Shown piece after piece: positions 19,080 through 26,406 of a stretch of 45,716 nt of DNA; positions within the stretch are counted from its first letter, which is position 1, and every line of letters begins with the position of its first letter. The position numbers were made by a program, and so were the translations under genes. The stretch comes from Propionivibrio sp. (GTDB lineage Bacteria > Pseudomonadota > Gammaproteobacteria > Burkholderiales > Rhodocyclaceae). Below the pieces are notes generated by a model. The model ran no database searches. It saw only the letters and a list, made by a program, of their open reading frames with translations, and was not told the origin of the DNA. The DNA lies in contig NZ_JAGOIT010000016.1 of assembly GCF_017995515.1 (NCBI RefSeq), positions 1 through 45,716 of the forward strand, given 5' to 3'.

Positions 19080-20117
19080 CTACGCGCCGGCGATCGTCCC
19101 GTCCTCGTCCCAGAGATCCGGCCAGTCCTTCGCCGTCGGCCAGAGGAAGACCTGACCCTTGATCAGGCGGCAGTTCCTGTCGATGCCGGCCATCGCCTTC
19201 ATTTCGTCGTCGGACAGGAGATTCTCGGTCACGCTGCGAATGTTCGCGAGGTAGTTCTTGCGGTGGATGCTGAACGGGATCGGAATCTGCCCGCGCTGCA
19301 CCGCCCACTTCAGGCAGACGAGCGCCGGATGCACGCCCAGGCGCTTGGCGATGGCGACGACGACCGGGTCTTCGACGTCGACTGTGTCGGTGTCCGTCTT
19401 GTCGCGGTCCGGCCGATTCGGCGAGCCGATCGGGCTGTAGCCGATCGGGACGATGTTGTTGTCCAGGCAGAACTGAAAAAGCGCCGGCTGCTGGAAGTGC
19501 GGGTGCAGTTCCATCTCATTGACCGCCGGCTTGATCCGCGCGTCACGCAGGATCAGCTTGAGCTTCGGTACCGTCACGTTCGACGTGCCGATCGCCTTCA
19601 CCAAGCCCATATCGACCAACCGCTCCATCTGCCGCCAGGTCTTCATGTAGTTTTCGTGGATGTACGGCACGGCGTGCGGATCGCGCGAATTGACGCTGAC
19701 GCCGGTGGCGTGGTGGTTCGGGAACGGCCAGTGCACGAGGAAGAGGTCGAGGTAATCGAGGCGCAGGTCTTTCAGCGTTTTCGCGACCGAGAGCAGGATG
19801 TCGCCCTCGCCGTGCATGTTGTTCCAGACTTTGGAGGTAATGAACAGGTCTTCGCGCTTGATGCCGCCGGCGACGGCCTTCTGCAGGCTCTCGCCGATCA
19901 GGTGTTCATTGGCGTACACCGACGCGCAATCGACGTGCCGATAACCGACCGAGATCGCGCCGAGCACGGCGGCGGCGACTTCCTCGCCGGAGAAGCGGTC
20001 GGAGCCGAACGTTCCGATTCCGATACAGGGAATGCGAGCGCCGGTATGGAGCGTCTTGTAGGGCACACGCGACGGATCGACGCCATCGGCGGCAATCGCG
20101 AAGGTCTGATTTTCCAT
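19080..20117 (-). CDS. Aldo/keto reductase
   Basis: This is a 345-aa NAD(P)H-dependent aldo/keto reductase with the complete catalytic tetrad Asp63, Tyr68, Lys96 and His129 (DCASVYANE, SKVW, LDLFLVHWPFP). It also has the barrel motif IGTSNVTVPKL and the cofactor region PIPFSIHRKNYLANI. ATG at 20117 is preceded by AAGGAAG. It is the first gene of a two-gene unit with the LacI-type regulator and lies directly downstream of twin operators. In this context it probably interconverts a sugar and its polyol or a keto-sugar; the substrate cannot be read from sequence. Confidence 0.9.
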   Translation of the reverse strand: MENQTFAIAADGVDPSRVPYKTLHTGARIPCIGIGTFGSDRFSGEEVAAAVLGAISVGYRHVDCASVYANEHLIGESLQKAVAGGIKREDLFITSKVWNNMHGEGDILLSVAKTLKDLRLDYLDLFLVHWPFPNHHATGVSVNSRDPHAVPYIHENYMKTWRQMERLVDMGLVKAIGTSNVTVPKLKLILRDARIKPAVNEMELHPHFQQPALFQFCLDNNIVPIGYSPIGSPNRPDRDKTDTDTVDVEDPVVVAIAKRLGVHPALVCLKWAVQRGQIPIPFSIHRKNYLANIRSVTENLLSDDEMKAMAGIDRNCRLIKGQVFLWPTAKDWPDLWDEDGTIAGA

Positions 20118-20140
20118 GAATACTTCCTTTCACTGAGAAG

Positions 20141-20152
20141 CGAAACGTTTCG
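20141..20152. promoter_or_regulatory. LacI-type operator O1
   Basis: The perfect 12-bp palindrome CGAAACGTTTCG lies 24 bases before the aldo/keto reductase ATG. LacI/GalR regulators bind palindromes with a central CG, and the regulator gene is the next gene in the same unit. A second identical copy lies 34 bp away, centre to centre. Confidence 0.75.
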
Positions 20153-20174
20153 TTTCAATCATCAAAAGCAAGGA

Positions 20175-20186
20175 CGAAACGTTTCG
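20175..20186. promoter_or_regulatory. LacI-type operator O2
   Basis: This is the second exact copy of CGAAACGTTTCG, 22 bp from the first copy edge to edge. The 34-bp centre spacing is close to three helical turns, suitable for cooperative binding on one face of the DNA. Any promoter for the aldo/keto reductase unit must lie in or near this interval; no clean hexamer pair is visible. Confidence 0.75.
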
Positions 20187-20227
20187 CGATTTGACTACAA
20201 ATTGGCAGCGTTCAATCACTGTCGCAG

Positions 20228-20254
20228 AAAAACCCCGGCGGGAGCGCCGCCGGG
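20228..20254 (-). terminator. Intrinsic terminator after zinc alcohol dehydrogenase gene
   Basis: On the minus strand a perfect 8-bp GC stem (CCCGGCGG with CCGCCGGG, loop CGCTC) is followed by GTTTTT. It lies 12 bases after the alcohol dehydrogenase stop. It should end the five-gene transcript and separate it from the aldo/keto reductase-lacI unit. Confidence 0.88.
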
Positions 20255-20265
20255 AATAGCTTCAA

Positions 20266-21267
20266 TCAAGCCTGAAAGTCGGTAACCGTGACCTTCCGGA
20301 TACCGCCGTCGCCGTTCTTCATGCGCAGGACGTACTCGGGCGCCTTCGACAGCGGGATGCGGTCGCTGATGATGCCGTCCATCTTGACCGTCCCGCTGCG
20401 CATGAGGTCGATCGCCTGGAAGGTGTTCTTGATCGACGTGAAGCTCGAGATGATCTGGATTTCCTCGCGCATGACGCGGAAGTGATTCAGGCGAATCTCG
20501 CTGTCGGGGTGCGGGACGCCGAAGATCAGCACCTTGCCGCGCGCACGCACGAAGCGATTGGCCGCTGCGCTGACCAGCATCCCGACGCCGGTCGCGTCGA
20601 GCACGCACTCGTAGTGTTTTTCCGGCACCTCACCCAAACCGGCGAACACCTCGCCCAGGCCTTCCTTGGCGGCGTAGTTGCGGCGTTCGTCGAGGCGTTC
20701 GAGGTAGTCGACCTGCGCGATGCCGCGCGACTTGAGCACGCGGCCGAGCATCAGGCCAATCGGCCCGGCGCCCATGACCAATGCGCGATCGGACATCTTC
20801 GGCGCAAGCATCTCGACGGCGTGCAGCACGCACGACAGGGGTTCAACCAGGGCGCCCTCGGCAAAATCGAGATCGCCGACCGAGAAGACACCGCGTTCGA
20901 GAACGACGACGTATTCGCCGAAACCGCCCGGCCGATTGACGCCGGGAACGATCATGTTGCGGCAATAGTGATGATCGCCGCGCAGACATTCCGGGCAGTT
21001 GTTGCACGGCACGTTCGGCTCGACCGCGACGCGGTCGCCGACCTTGATGCGCGTGCAGCCCGGTCCGACCTCGACGACTTCGCCGCAGAACTCGTGCCCC
21101 GGAATCAGCGGATATGCGCCGGGGAAGCCGCCTTCGAGGATATGCACGTCCGTTCCGCAGATGCCGCTCGCGCGCACCTTGATCAGGACTTCACCCGGCC
21201 CCGGCGCAGGTTTGGCCGCATCCTTCACTTCCATCTCGCCCGGGCAATTGATGACTAGCGCTTTCAT
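20266..21267 (-). CDS. Zinc-dependent alcohol (polyol) dehydrogenase, MDR family
   Basis: This 333-aa medium-chain dehydrogenase resembles sorbitol, L-iditol and galactitol-1-phosphate dehydrogenases. The catalytic zinc ligands are Cys37, His58 and Glu59 (GICGTDVH, GHEFCGEVVEVG), and the structural zinc cysteines are 88, 91, 94 and 102. The nucleotide fold VMGAGPIGLMLGRVLKSRG is clear. ATG at 21267 (MKALVINCPGEMEV) is preceded by GGGAAG; the frame is open to 21348 but that part is unconserved. It is the last gene before the terminator. It probably oxidises a polyol or sugar feeding the kinase and GatZ-like protein. Confidence 0.9.
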   Translation of the reverse strand: MKALVINCPGEMEVKDAAKPAPGPGEVLIKVRASGICGTDVHILEGGFPGAYPLIPGHEFCGEVVEVGPGCTRIKVGDRVAVEPNVPCNNCPECLRGDHHYCRNMIVPGVNRPGGFGEYVVVLERGVFSVGDLDFAEGALVEPLSCVLHAVEMLAPKMSDRALVMGAGPIGLMLGRVLKSRGIAQVDYLERLDERRNYAAKEGLGEVFAGLGEVPEKHYECVLDATGVGMLVSAAANRFVRARGKVLIFGVPHPDSEIRLNHFRVMREEIQIISSFTSIKNTFQAIDLMRSGTVKMDGIISDRIPLSKAPEYVLRMKNGDGGIRKVTVTDFQA

Positions 21268-21313
21268 TGGATATCTTCCCTGGATAAAAAACCGTTGTCC
21301 TGATGACGAAGCG

Positions 21314-22570
21314 TCACTTCCCCGCTGCGAAATACAGATCGAGCACATTGCTCACGCGATCCACCGCCAGATCCATCGGATGCTTACCGAGCCGGCCTTC
21401 GCGCACGGCCTGGTACTGCAGCGGCAGGTACTGGCTGATCAGCCCGTCCGGCACTTCCGGCGAAAGATTCTCAAGCAGGCTGTTCAGCGAATCGACCACG
21501 TCCTTGTGCCCCAGGTAGTAGCGGGCGCGGTCCGAGTAGCTGAAGGCGATCTTGTAATCCACCTCGTTGGCGCTGCCCGAGTAGTACTTCTCCCAGTACT
21601 TCGGATCGGCCTTCATCACGCCGGCCAGCGTCTCGCGGAAGCGCGACGGGTTCGACGGTTTCAGCTCGCGCTCGATACATTCCAGGCTGAACAGCCCTTC
21701 GCGCAACGCGTACGTCAGCCACGGCCCGACCTTCAAGATGAAGAAGTGGTTTTGCGCGAGGCGCGCCAGGTTGCAGCCCGATTGATAGTCGGTCGAGTGC
21801 GCCTCGTAGGCGAGGCCCGGTTGCCGGTCGATAACGGCCGTCAGCGCAGGCGTCGGCTGGTAGTCATGCACCCTCGCATCGCCGAACTCGACGCCCGGCT
21901 GGATGACGAGACCGACGACGCGACTCCACGCGTCGCTCAAGCCATGCGCGAGGAACGTTTCCCGGAATATGCCCAGGGTGCGTTCGACGTCGGCCGGCGA
22001 CGTGACGTGCATCCCCTCGTCGACTTGCGTGCCGCCGGGGATCGGAACTTCGGTGCCGACGACGTAGATGGGCTTGGTGCCGGAAGCCGCCGCTTCGGCG
22101 ACCTGAGCCATCTGCGCGCAACGCCGGGCGACGATTTCGTCGCTCAACGGACCGGCGTCGTCGGAACAGACGAAGCTCGCGTCGAGGTGGATCTTGCGAT
22201 AGCCCGCCTGCACGTAGGAGCGCACGAGTTCCAGCGTCTCCTGCATCGCCTTTTCGGAACCGAACTGCCGCCAAGTGTTCGGCCCGAGATGGTCGCCGCC
22301 GAGCAGCACGCGCTCGGCCGGGAAGCCCTCTTCCACGGCGATCTTCCTGACCAGCGCGGCAAAGTCGGCCGGTTTCATGCCGGTGTAGCCGCCGTACTGG
22401 TCAACCTGGTTGGACGTCGATTCGATCAACGCGAAGGTGTCGTGGCGCAGCGCCGAGCGGAACGCGGCACGCAGGACCAGCGGGTGCGCCGAGCAGACCG
22501 AGACGGCGACACCGCCCTGTCCGCGCCGGTTGCGTTCCAGTTGAGCAACAAATTCGTCGAGTGCATTCAT
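21314..22570 (-). CDS. GatZ/KbaZ-family protein (tagatose-6-phosphate 4-epimerase candidate)
   Basis: The 418-aa product is full length for COG4573, the family of D-tagatose-bisphosphate aldolase accessory subunits. It shows GVAVSVCSAHPLVLRAAF, LIESTSNQVDQYGGYTGM, LLGGDHLGPNTW, KIHLDASF, YVVGTEVPIPGG, YEAHSTDYQ and LKVGPWLTYALREGLF. In E. coli GatZ or KbaZ supports a class II aldolase (GatY/KbaY), but no such gene is nearby. Family members in Agrobacterium polyol clusters act alone as D-tagatose-6-phosphate 4-epimerases (established knowledge). With an adjacent sugar kinase that role is likelier here. ATG is at 22570, 14 bp after the kinase. Confidence 0.9.
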   Translation of the reverse strand: MNALDEFVAQLERNRRGQGGVAVSVCSAHPLVLRAAFRSALRHDTFALIESTSNQVDQYGGYTGMKPADFAALVRKIAVEEGFPAERVLLGGDHLGPNTWRQFGSEKAMQETLELVRSYVQAGYRKIHLDASFVCSDDAGPLSDEIVARRCAQMAQVAEAAASGTKPIYVVGTEVPIPGGTQVDEGMHVTSPADVERTLGIFRETFLAHGLSDAWSRVVGLVIQPGVEFGDARVHDYQPTPALTAVIDRQPGLAYEAHSTDYQSGCNLARLAQNHFFILKVGPWLTYALREGLFSLECIERELKPSNPSRFRETLAGVMKADPKYWEKYYSGSANEVDYKIAFSYSDRARYYLGHKDVVDSLNSLLENLSPEVPDGLISQYLPLQYQAVREGRLGKHPMDLAVDRVSNVLDLYFAAGK

Positions 22571-22584
22571 GGCAAACCTCGCAA

Positions 22585-23526
22585 TTAGCGCGCCATTTCC
22601 TTGAGGAAGGCGTCGAGTTCGGCAAACGTCGCCGTGCCCTCCATCGGTCCTTTCTTCAGCACCGCCTTGGCGCCGCTGGCGACGGCGTAGCGCATCGCCT
22701 CGGCCGGCGTCTTGCCCATCTTGCGGCAGGTCACGAAGGTCGCGCCGAAGCAGTCGCCGGCGCCAGTTGGATCGATTTCCTCGACAGTGATCGCCGGCAT
22801 TTCGATCTCTTGCGTCGCATCGTAGAAGGTCGCGCCCTTGGCACCGTGCTTGACGACGATTTCCTGGATGCCGCGCCGCAGCAACTCCGCAACTGCCTCC
22901 TTTTCGCTGGCCGCGCCGACCAGCAGGGTCACTTCATCGCCGCTCGGCAGGAAGACGTCGGTCAGCGCGAGGATCTTTCCGAGAGCCTCGCGCATCTCGG
23001 GAATCGCCAGCATCTCCTTGCGGATGTTCGGATCAAACGAGATCGTCCCGCCCTGCGCCTTGACGATCTGGATGGCCTTGATCATCGCCTCGATGATTTG
23101 CGCCGAAAAGAGCGACGAGCCCATCACGTGGAAGTGGGTGCAGCCCTTGAGCACGTTCTCGTCCACCATGCCCGGCGCGAGCTGGCCGGACGCGCTATTG
23201 ACGATGTTGAAGACGAAATCGCGGTCGCCCGATTCCTTGTAGGTGACGAAGGCGCTGCCGGTCGTGGCGTTCTTCAGCATGGTGATGGTCGACGTGTCGG
23301 CGCCGTCCTGCTTCAGGCGGTCGATGTTCACCCAGCCGAAGTCGTCGTTGCCGACGCAGCCGATGATGCCGCAGGGGAAACCGAGCTTGGCGACCTGGTC
23401 GAGATAGATCGCCGGCGCGCCGCTCGGATAGGGACCGACCAACGTGCCCGCCTGGCGGAACGATTGTCCGATTCGGGTAGCCATGATCTCGACGAGGATT
23501 TCGCCCATGGTCATGATCTTGCTCAT
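22585..23526 (-). CDS. PfkB-family sugar kinase, tagatose-kinase-like
   Basis: This 313-aa ribokinase-fold kinase carries the N-terminal substrate region MGEILVEIMA and GPYPSGAPAIYLDQVAKLG, and the C-terminal signature DPTGAGDCFGATFV with catalytic Asp258. The sequence style matches proteins I know as tagatose kinases from Agrobacterium-type clusters, a judgement from memory. It would phosphorylate a ketohexose at C6 using ATP in the cytoplasm. ATG at 23526 has a perfect AGGAGG upstream; the frame is open to 23670 without conservation. It is coupled to the GatZ-like gene, 14 bp downstream. Confidence 0.9.
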   Translation of the reverse strand: MSKIMTMGEILVEIMATRIGQSFRQAGTLVGPYPSGAPAIYLDQVAKLGFPCGIIGCVGNDDFGWVNIDRLKQDGADTSTITMLKNATTGSAFVTYKESGDRDFVFNIVNSASGQLAPGMVDENVLKGCTHFHVMGSSLFSAQIIEAMIKAIQIVKAQGGTISFDPNIRKEMLAIPEMREALGKILALTDVFLPSGDEVTLLVGAASEKEAVAELLRRGIQEIVVKHGAKGATFYDATQEIEMPAITVEEIDPTGAGDCFGATFVTCRKMGKTPAEAMRYAVASGAKAVLKKGPMEGTATFAELDAFLKEMAR

Positions 23527-23599
23527 TGCTTGCCTCCTGTTGTCGACCTTTCGCCACATCGGCCGGTCGAGGTTATGGTTATTGCGAACGCCCGGCGCG

Positions 23600-24589
23600 C
23601 TACTCGGCCGCCTTCGTCGCGGCTTCGGGCTGCCCGTTCCCGGAGCGGACGTATGAGGAATAACCGCCAAAGCGGCTCTCCGCCAGCTTGCGGAATTCCG
23701 ACGGCGTTACGCCCTTGATTTCGAGGAAACGCCGATTGAAGTTGGCGACGCTGTTGAAGCCCACTTCGTAGCTGATGCTGGCGATGTAGCGATCCGAACT
23801 CATCAGCAGCTGGCACGCCCGGTTGATGCGCACCTGGTTGACGAAATCGGTATAGGTATTGCCGGTCGCGCGGTGAAAGAAGCGCGAGAAGCGGCTCTCG
23901 CTCATCCCGAGTTCGGCCGCGAGTTCGGTCGCCGACATCGACTTCTCGGGGTTGCCGCTGATGCGATTGACGATGGTGTTGATCTGTTCAAGCTCGGCGG
24001 AGTTGCTCTCGCCGCGCATCTGGACGCTGGAGAGCAGACGGTAGTCGGTCCATTTGGAGAGGACCGCCATCATTTCGAGGAAAGCGGCGAGCCGGAACAG
24101 CCCTTTCGCCGCCTTGACCTTGTTCCACAACTCGACTGCCCGCGCGGAAATGCCGAAAAACTCGATGCCGTGCCGCGCCCGATCGAGGAGCGGCAGCACG
24201 TCGCCGAGTTCCGGGATTTCGGCGCAGGACTTTTCGACCGGGGAATGCAGGAACTGGATGACGAGATGGTTGTTCACGCCCTCGTCGGGCAGGTCATGCG
24301 AAATCCAGTTGTGCGGCAGGCGCGGGCCGCACAGCGCGACGTGCCCGGGTTCGAACGGCCCGATCCAGTCCCCGACGAACGCCTTGCCCGAAGTTTCCGT
24401 GATGATGTGCAACTCGTACTCTTCGTGGCAATGCCAGCGCGCCAGCGGCGTCGGATAACCGTGCGCCAGGCAACGGATCAGCCCGACTTCCGTCTTCGGG
24501 TCAAAGCCCAGCGACGGGGTACGGTGGAAATCCGCCTCGAGTTCAGGCTGGCGCGATCGATTGATGCGGGAACCGGACAAAGGGGCCAT
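23600..24589 (-). CDS. AraC-family transcriptional regulator
   Basis: This regulator of about 329 aa has a cupin-like sensing domain (WHCHEEYELHIITETSG and PGHVALCGPRLPHNW, about residues 35-110) and a C-terminal double HTH (ATELAAELGMSESRFSRFFHRATG and IASISYEVGFNSVANFNRRFLEIKGVTPSEFR). ATG at 24589 is preceded by CGGAG; the open frame back to 24817 overlaps the SDR gene and is not used. It sits inside the polyol unit, 23 bp after the SDR gene, and probably activates that unit in response to the sugar. Confidence 0.92.
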   Translation of the reverse strand: MAPLSGSRINRSRQPELEADFHRTPSLGFDPKTEVGLIRCLAHGYPTPLARWHCHEEYELHIITETSGKAFVGDWIGPFEPGHVALCGPRLPHNWISHDLPDEGVNNHLVIQFLHSPVEKSCAEIPELGDVLPLLDRARHGIEFFGISARAVELWNKVKAAKGLFRLAAFLEMMAVLSKWTDYRLLSSVQMRGESNSAELEQINTIVNRISGNPEKSMSATELAAELGMSESRFSRFFHRATGNTYTDFVNQVRINRACQLLMSSDRYIASISYEVGFNSVANFNRRFLEIKGVTPSEFRKLAESRFGGYSSYVRSGNGQPEAATKAAE

Positions 24590-24612
24590 GTAAAACTCCG
24601 GGCTTTGCCGAC

Positions 24613-25410
24613 TTAGCTCATCCAGTTGCCGCCGTCGACGTTCAGCGTCTGCGCGGTGATGTACGAAGCTTCGTCGCTGGCCAGGAAGACGACCGCGCCG
24701 GCGATGTCGCTGGGCGCGCCCATGTAGCCGAGCGGCACGGCCTTGCCGACCTGGATCTTCTTCTCGCCGATCGCCAGATGCTCGTACCTGGCGAACAGCG
24801 CGTCGACGCCGCCCCACATCGGCGTATCGATCACGCCCGGTGCGATGGAATTGACGCGGATGTGATGCGGCGCCATGGCCAGTGCCGCGCTTTGCGTGTA
24901 GCTGATGATCGCGGCCTTGCTCGCGCAGTAATGCGCCACCAGCGGCTCGCCGCGCCGACCGGCTTGCGACGACATGTTGATGATCGCGCCGCGCGTCTTG
25001 TTCTCGACCATGTTCTTCAAAACGATCTGCATCATGAAGAAGGCCGCTTTGACGTTCACCGCGAACATCTTGTCGTACATGTCCTCGCCGCCTTCGAGCA
25101 GCGGGGCCATGTCGAAGATCGCCGCGTTGTTGTGCAGCACTTGAATCGGACCGAACTTGGCGACGCCCTCGGCAACGACGCGCTCACGCTCCGCCGCCTT
25201 GGTCAGATCGGCGCCGACGTAGAGCACCTGGCCCGGGTACTGCGCGGCGAGTTCCTGCACGGCCTGCGACGGCTGCGCGGCGAGATCGACGATCGTGCAC
25301 AGCGCGCCTTCGCGCAAGAACGCAGCTGCCACTGCAGCGCCGATGCCGCCGCCGGCGCCGGTCAAAATGGCGTGGCGTTTGTTCAGTCTACCTACAGAGG
25401 GGGTGCTCAT
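24613..25410 (-). CDS. Short-chain dehydrogenase/reductase, polyol dehydrogenase-like
   Basis: This is a 265-aa classical SDR. The NAD(P) site is TGAGGGIG at about 17-24, the NNAA motif is present, and the catalytic residues are Ser148, Tyr161 and Lys165 (NMSSQAG, YCASK). The C-terminus ends in GGNWMS. It resembles sorbitol and galactitol dehydrogenases of the SDR type. ATG at 25410 follows AGGAG with eight-base spacing. It is the first gene of the five-gene unit and probably oxidises a hexitol to a ketose such as tagatose or fructose; the exact substrate is not readable from sequence. Confidence 0.9.
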   Translation of the reverse strand: MSTPSVGRLNKRHAILTGAGGGIGAAVAAAFLREGALCTIVDLAAQPSQAVQELAAQYPGQVLYVGADLTKAAERERVVAEGVAKFGPIQVLHNNAAIFDMAPLLEGGEDMYDKMFAVNVKAAFFMMQIVLKNMVENKTRGAIINMSSQAGRRGEPLVAHYCASKAAIISYTQSAALAMAPHHIRVNSIAPGVIDTPMWGGVDALFARYEHLAIGEKKIQVGKAVPLGYMGAPSDIAGAVVFLASDEASYITAQTLNVDGGNWMS

Positions 25411-25776
25411 TTTCTTGACTCCTGTTCAGGTTGAGGATTTGCCGGTTGTTGATCGAGCGTGTTTCGTCGTTCCTTGTCCTTAATTCCCCCGCTCGTCCGT
25501 GGCGATCAATATAGAAGCCCTGCAAAACGCCGAATGACACGAATCCGTCGTTTTATAGTACACATTTGCAGAGCGAAACCAAGAGTAATTGATATTTTCG
25601 GGAGATCGTATCAAGCATCCGCCGAACAACGCCCGACGGCTTAGCCGGGGAACAACCTCATCGCGAACCCGAAAAGTTGCGCACGGATAACGCCGCCGGT
25701 ACGATCAACGCCCTTGCCGCAGCCGGATGACGCAAACCAGCCGACCGCTTTCAATCACCCTCTATCGCCCATACGT
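25411..25776. other. Divergent control region between SDR operon and histidine phosphatase
   Basis: This 366-bp region is richer in A and T than its neighbours. It holds the ribosome binding site of the SDR gene and an inverted repeat at 25517-25574. On the minus strand, TATAAA within TACTATAAAACG and TATATT are possible -10 boxes for the SDR operon without good -35 partners, as expected for an activator-dependent promoter. No gene is seen in it. Confidence 0.5.
25517..25574. promoter_or_regulatory. Inverted repeat, candidate AraC-regulator site
   Basis: The arms GCCCTGCAAA (25517-25526) and TTTGCAGAGC (25565-25574) are inverted copies with one mismatch, 38 bp apart. They lie about 110-165 bp upstream of the SDR start. 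A regulator in the operon could bind here, but the arms are short and chance is possible. Confidence 0.3.
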
Positions 25777-26406
25777 ATGACTACCTTGTACCTGGTCCGG
25801 CACGCCGAGAGCGTCGCCAACGCCGACAACCTGCTCGCCGGCCGTATCGACTATCCGCTATCGCCGACCGGAAAACTAGACGCCGCGGCCATCGCCACCG
25901 AGTTCGCCGCGAAGATCGATGTCGATCTCATCTGGTGCTCGCCGCTATTGCGCGCACAGCAAACGGCGGCGCCCTTCCTCGTCGCCTGCAACGCGCCGCT
26001 ACGCATCGACGAGCGCATCCAGGAGCAGCACATGGGACGCTTCAGCGGCAAGTCGTACGCCGAGGTCGAGAGCGACCCGGGCTATTGCCATGATCGAACG
26101 GCACGTTGGGACTGGGTGCCCGACGGCGGTGGCGAGTCGTACCGCATGATCGCCGAGCGCGTCGAATCGTTCCTCGTCGACCTGCGTGCGCAATGCGCAC
26201 GCGAGAAGTTGCAGAACGTGCTGATCGTCACGCATGCCGTCACGCTGCGCCTCTTCCGCGCCTGCCTCGAGGCGACGCTCCCCGCCTACCCGGAACGCAT
26301 CGCCGGCAACGGCGAGGTCTGGAGCGCCGGGCTGACGCCGGCCGGCACGCCGTCACCGATCAAGGTCATCGAGTTATCGCACGGATCGCGCGCGCACCGC
26401 GCCTGA
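25777..26406 (+). CDS. Histidine phosphatase family protein
   Basis: This 209-aa protein belongs to the phosphoglycerate-mutase-like histidine phosphatases. The phosphorylated His9 is in YLVRHAES. Other motifs are WCSPLLRAQQTAAPF, the acidic EQHMGRFSGKSYAEVE and the second catalytic His in IVTHAVTLR. ATG at 25777 (MTTLYLVRHAES) is chosen because the fold begins there. The substrate is unknown; family members act on phosphosugars, nucleotides or phosphoproteins. It stands alone, divergent from the SDR operon and convergent with ampD. Confidence 0.9.
   Translation: MTTLYLVRHAESVANADNLLAGRIDYPLSPTGKLDAAAIATEFAAKIDVDLIWCSPLLRAQQTAAPFLVACNAPLRIDERIQEQHMGRFSGKSYAEVESDPGYCHDRTARWDWVPDGGGESYRMIAERVESFLVDLRAQCAREKLQNVLIVTHAVTLRLFRACLEATLPAYPERIAGNGEVWSAGLTPAGTPSPIKVIELSHGSRAHRA

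Noticed and set aside
19080-19308. GTG at 19308 as the LacI regulator start, adding about 100 residues
   Set aside because: The added stretch is an alternate frame of the aldo/keto reductase gene, with Arg/Gly-rich shadow composition, and LacI proteins begin at the HTH.
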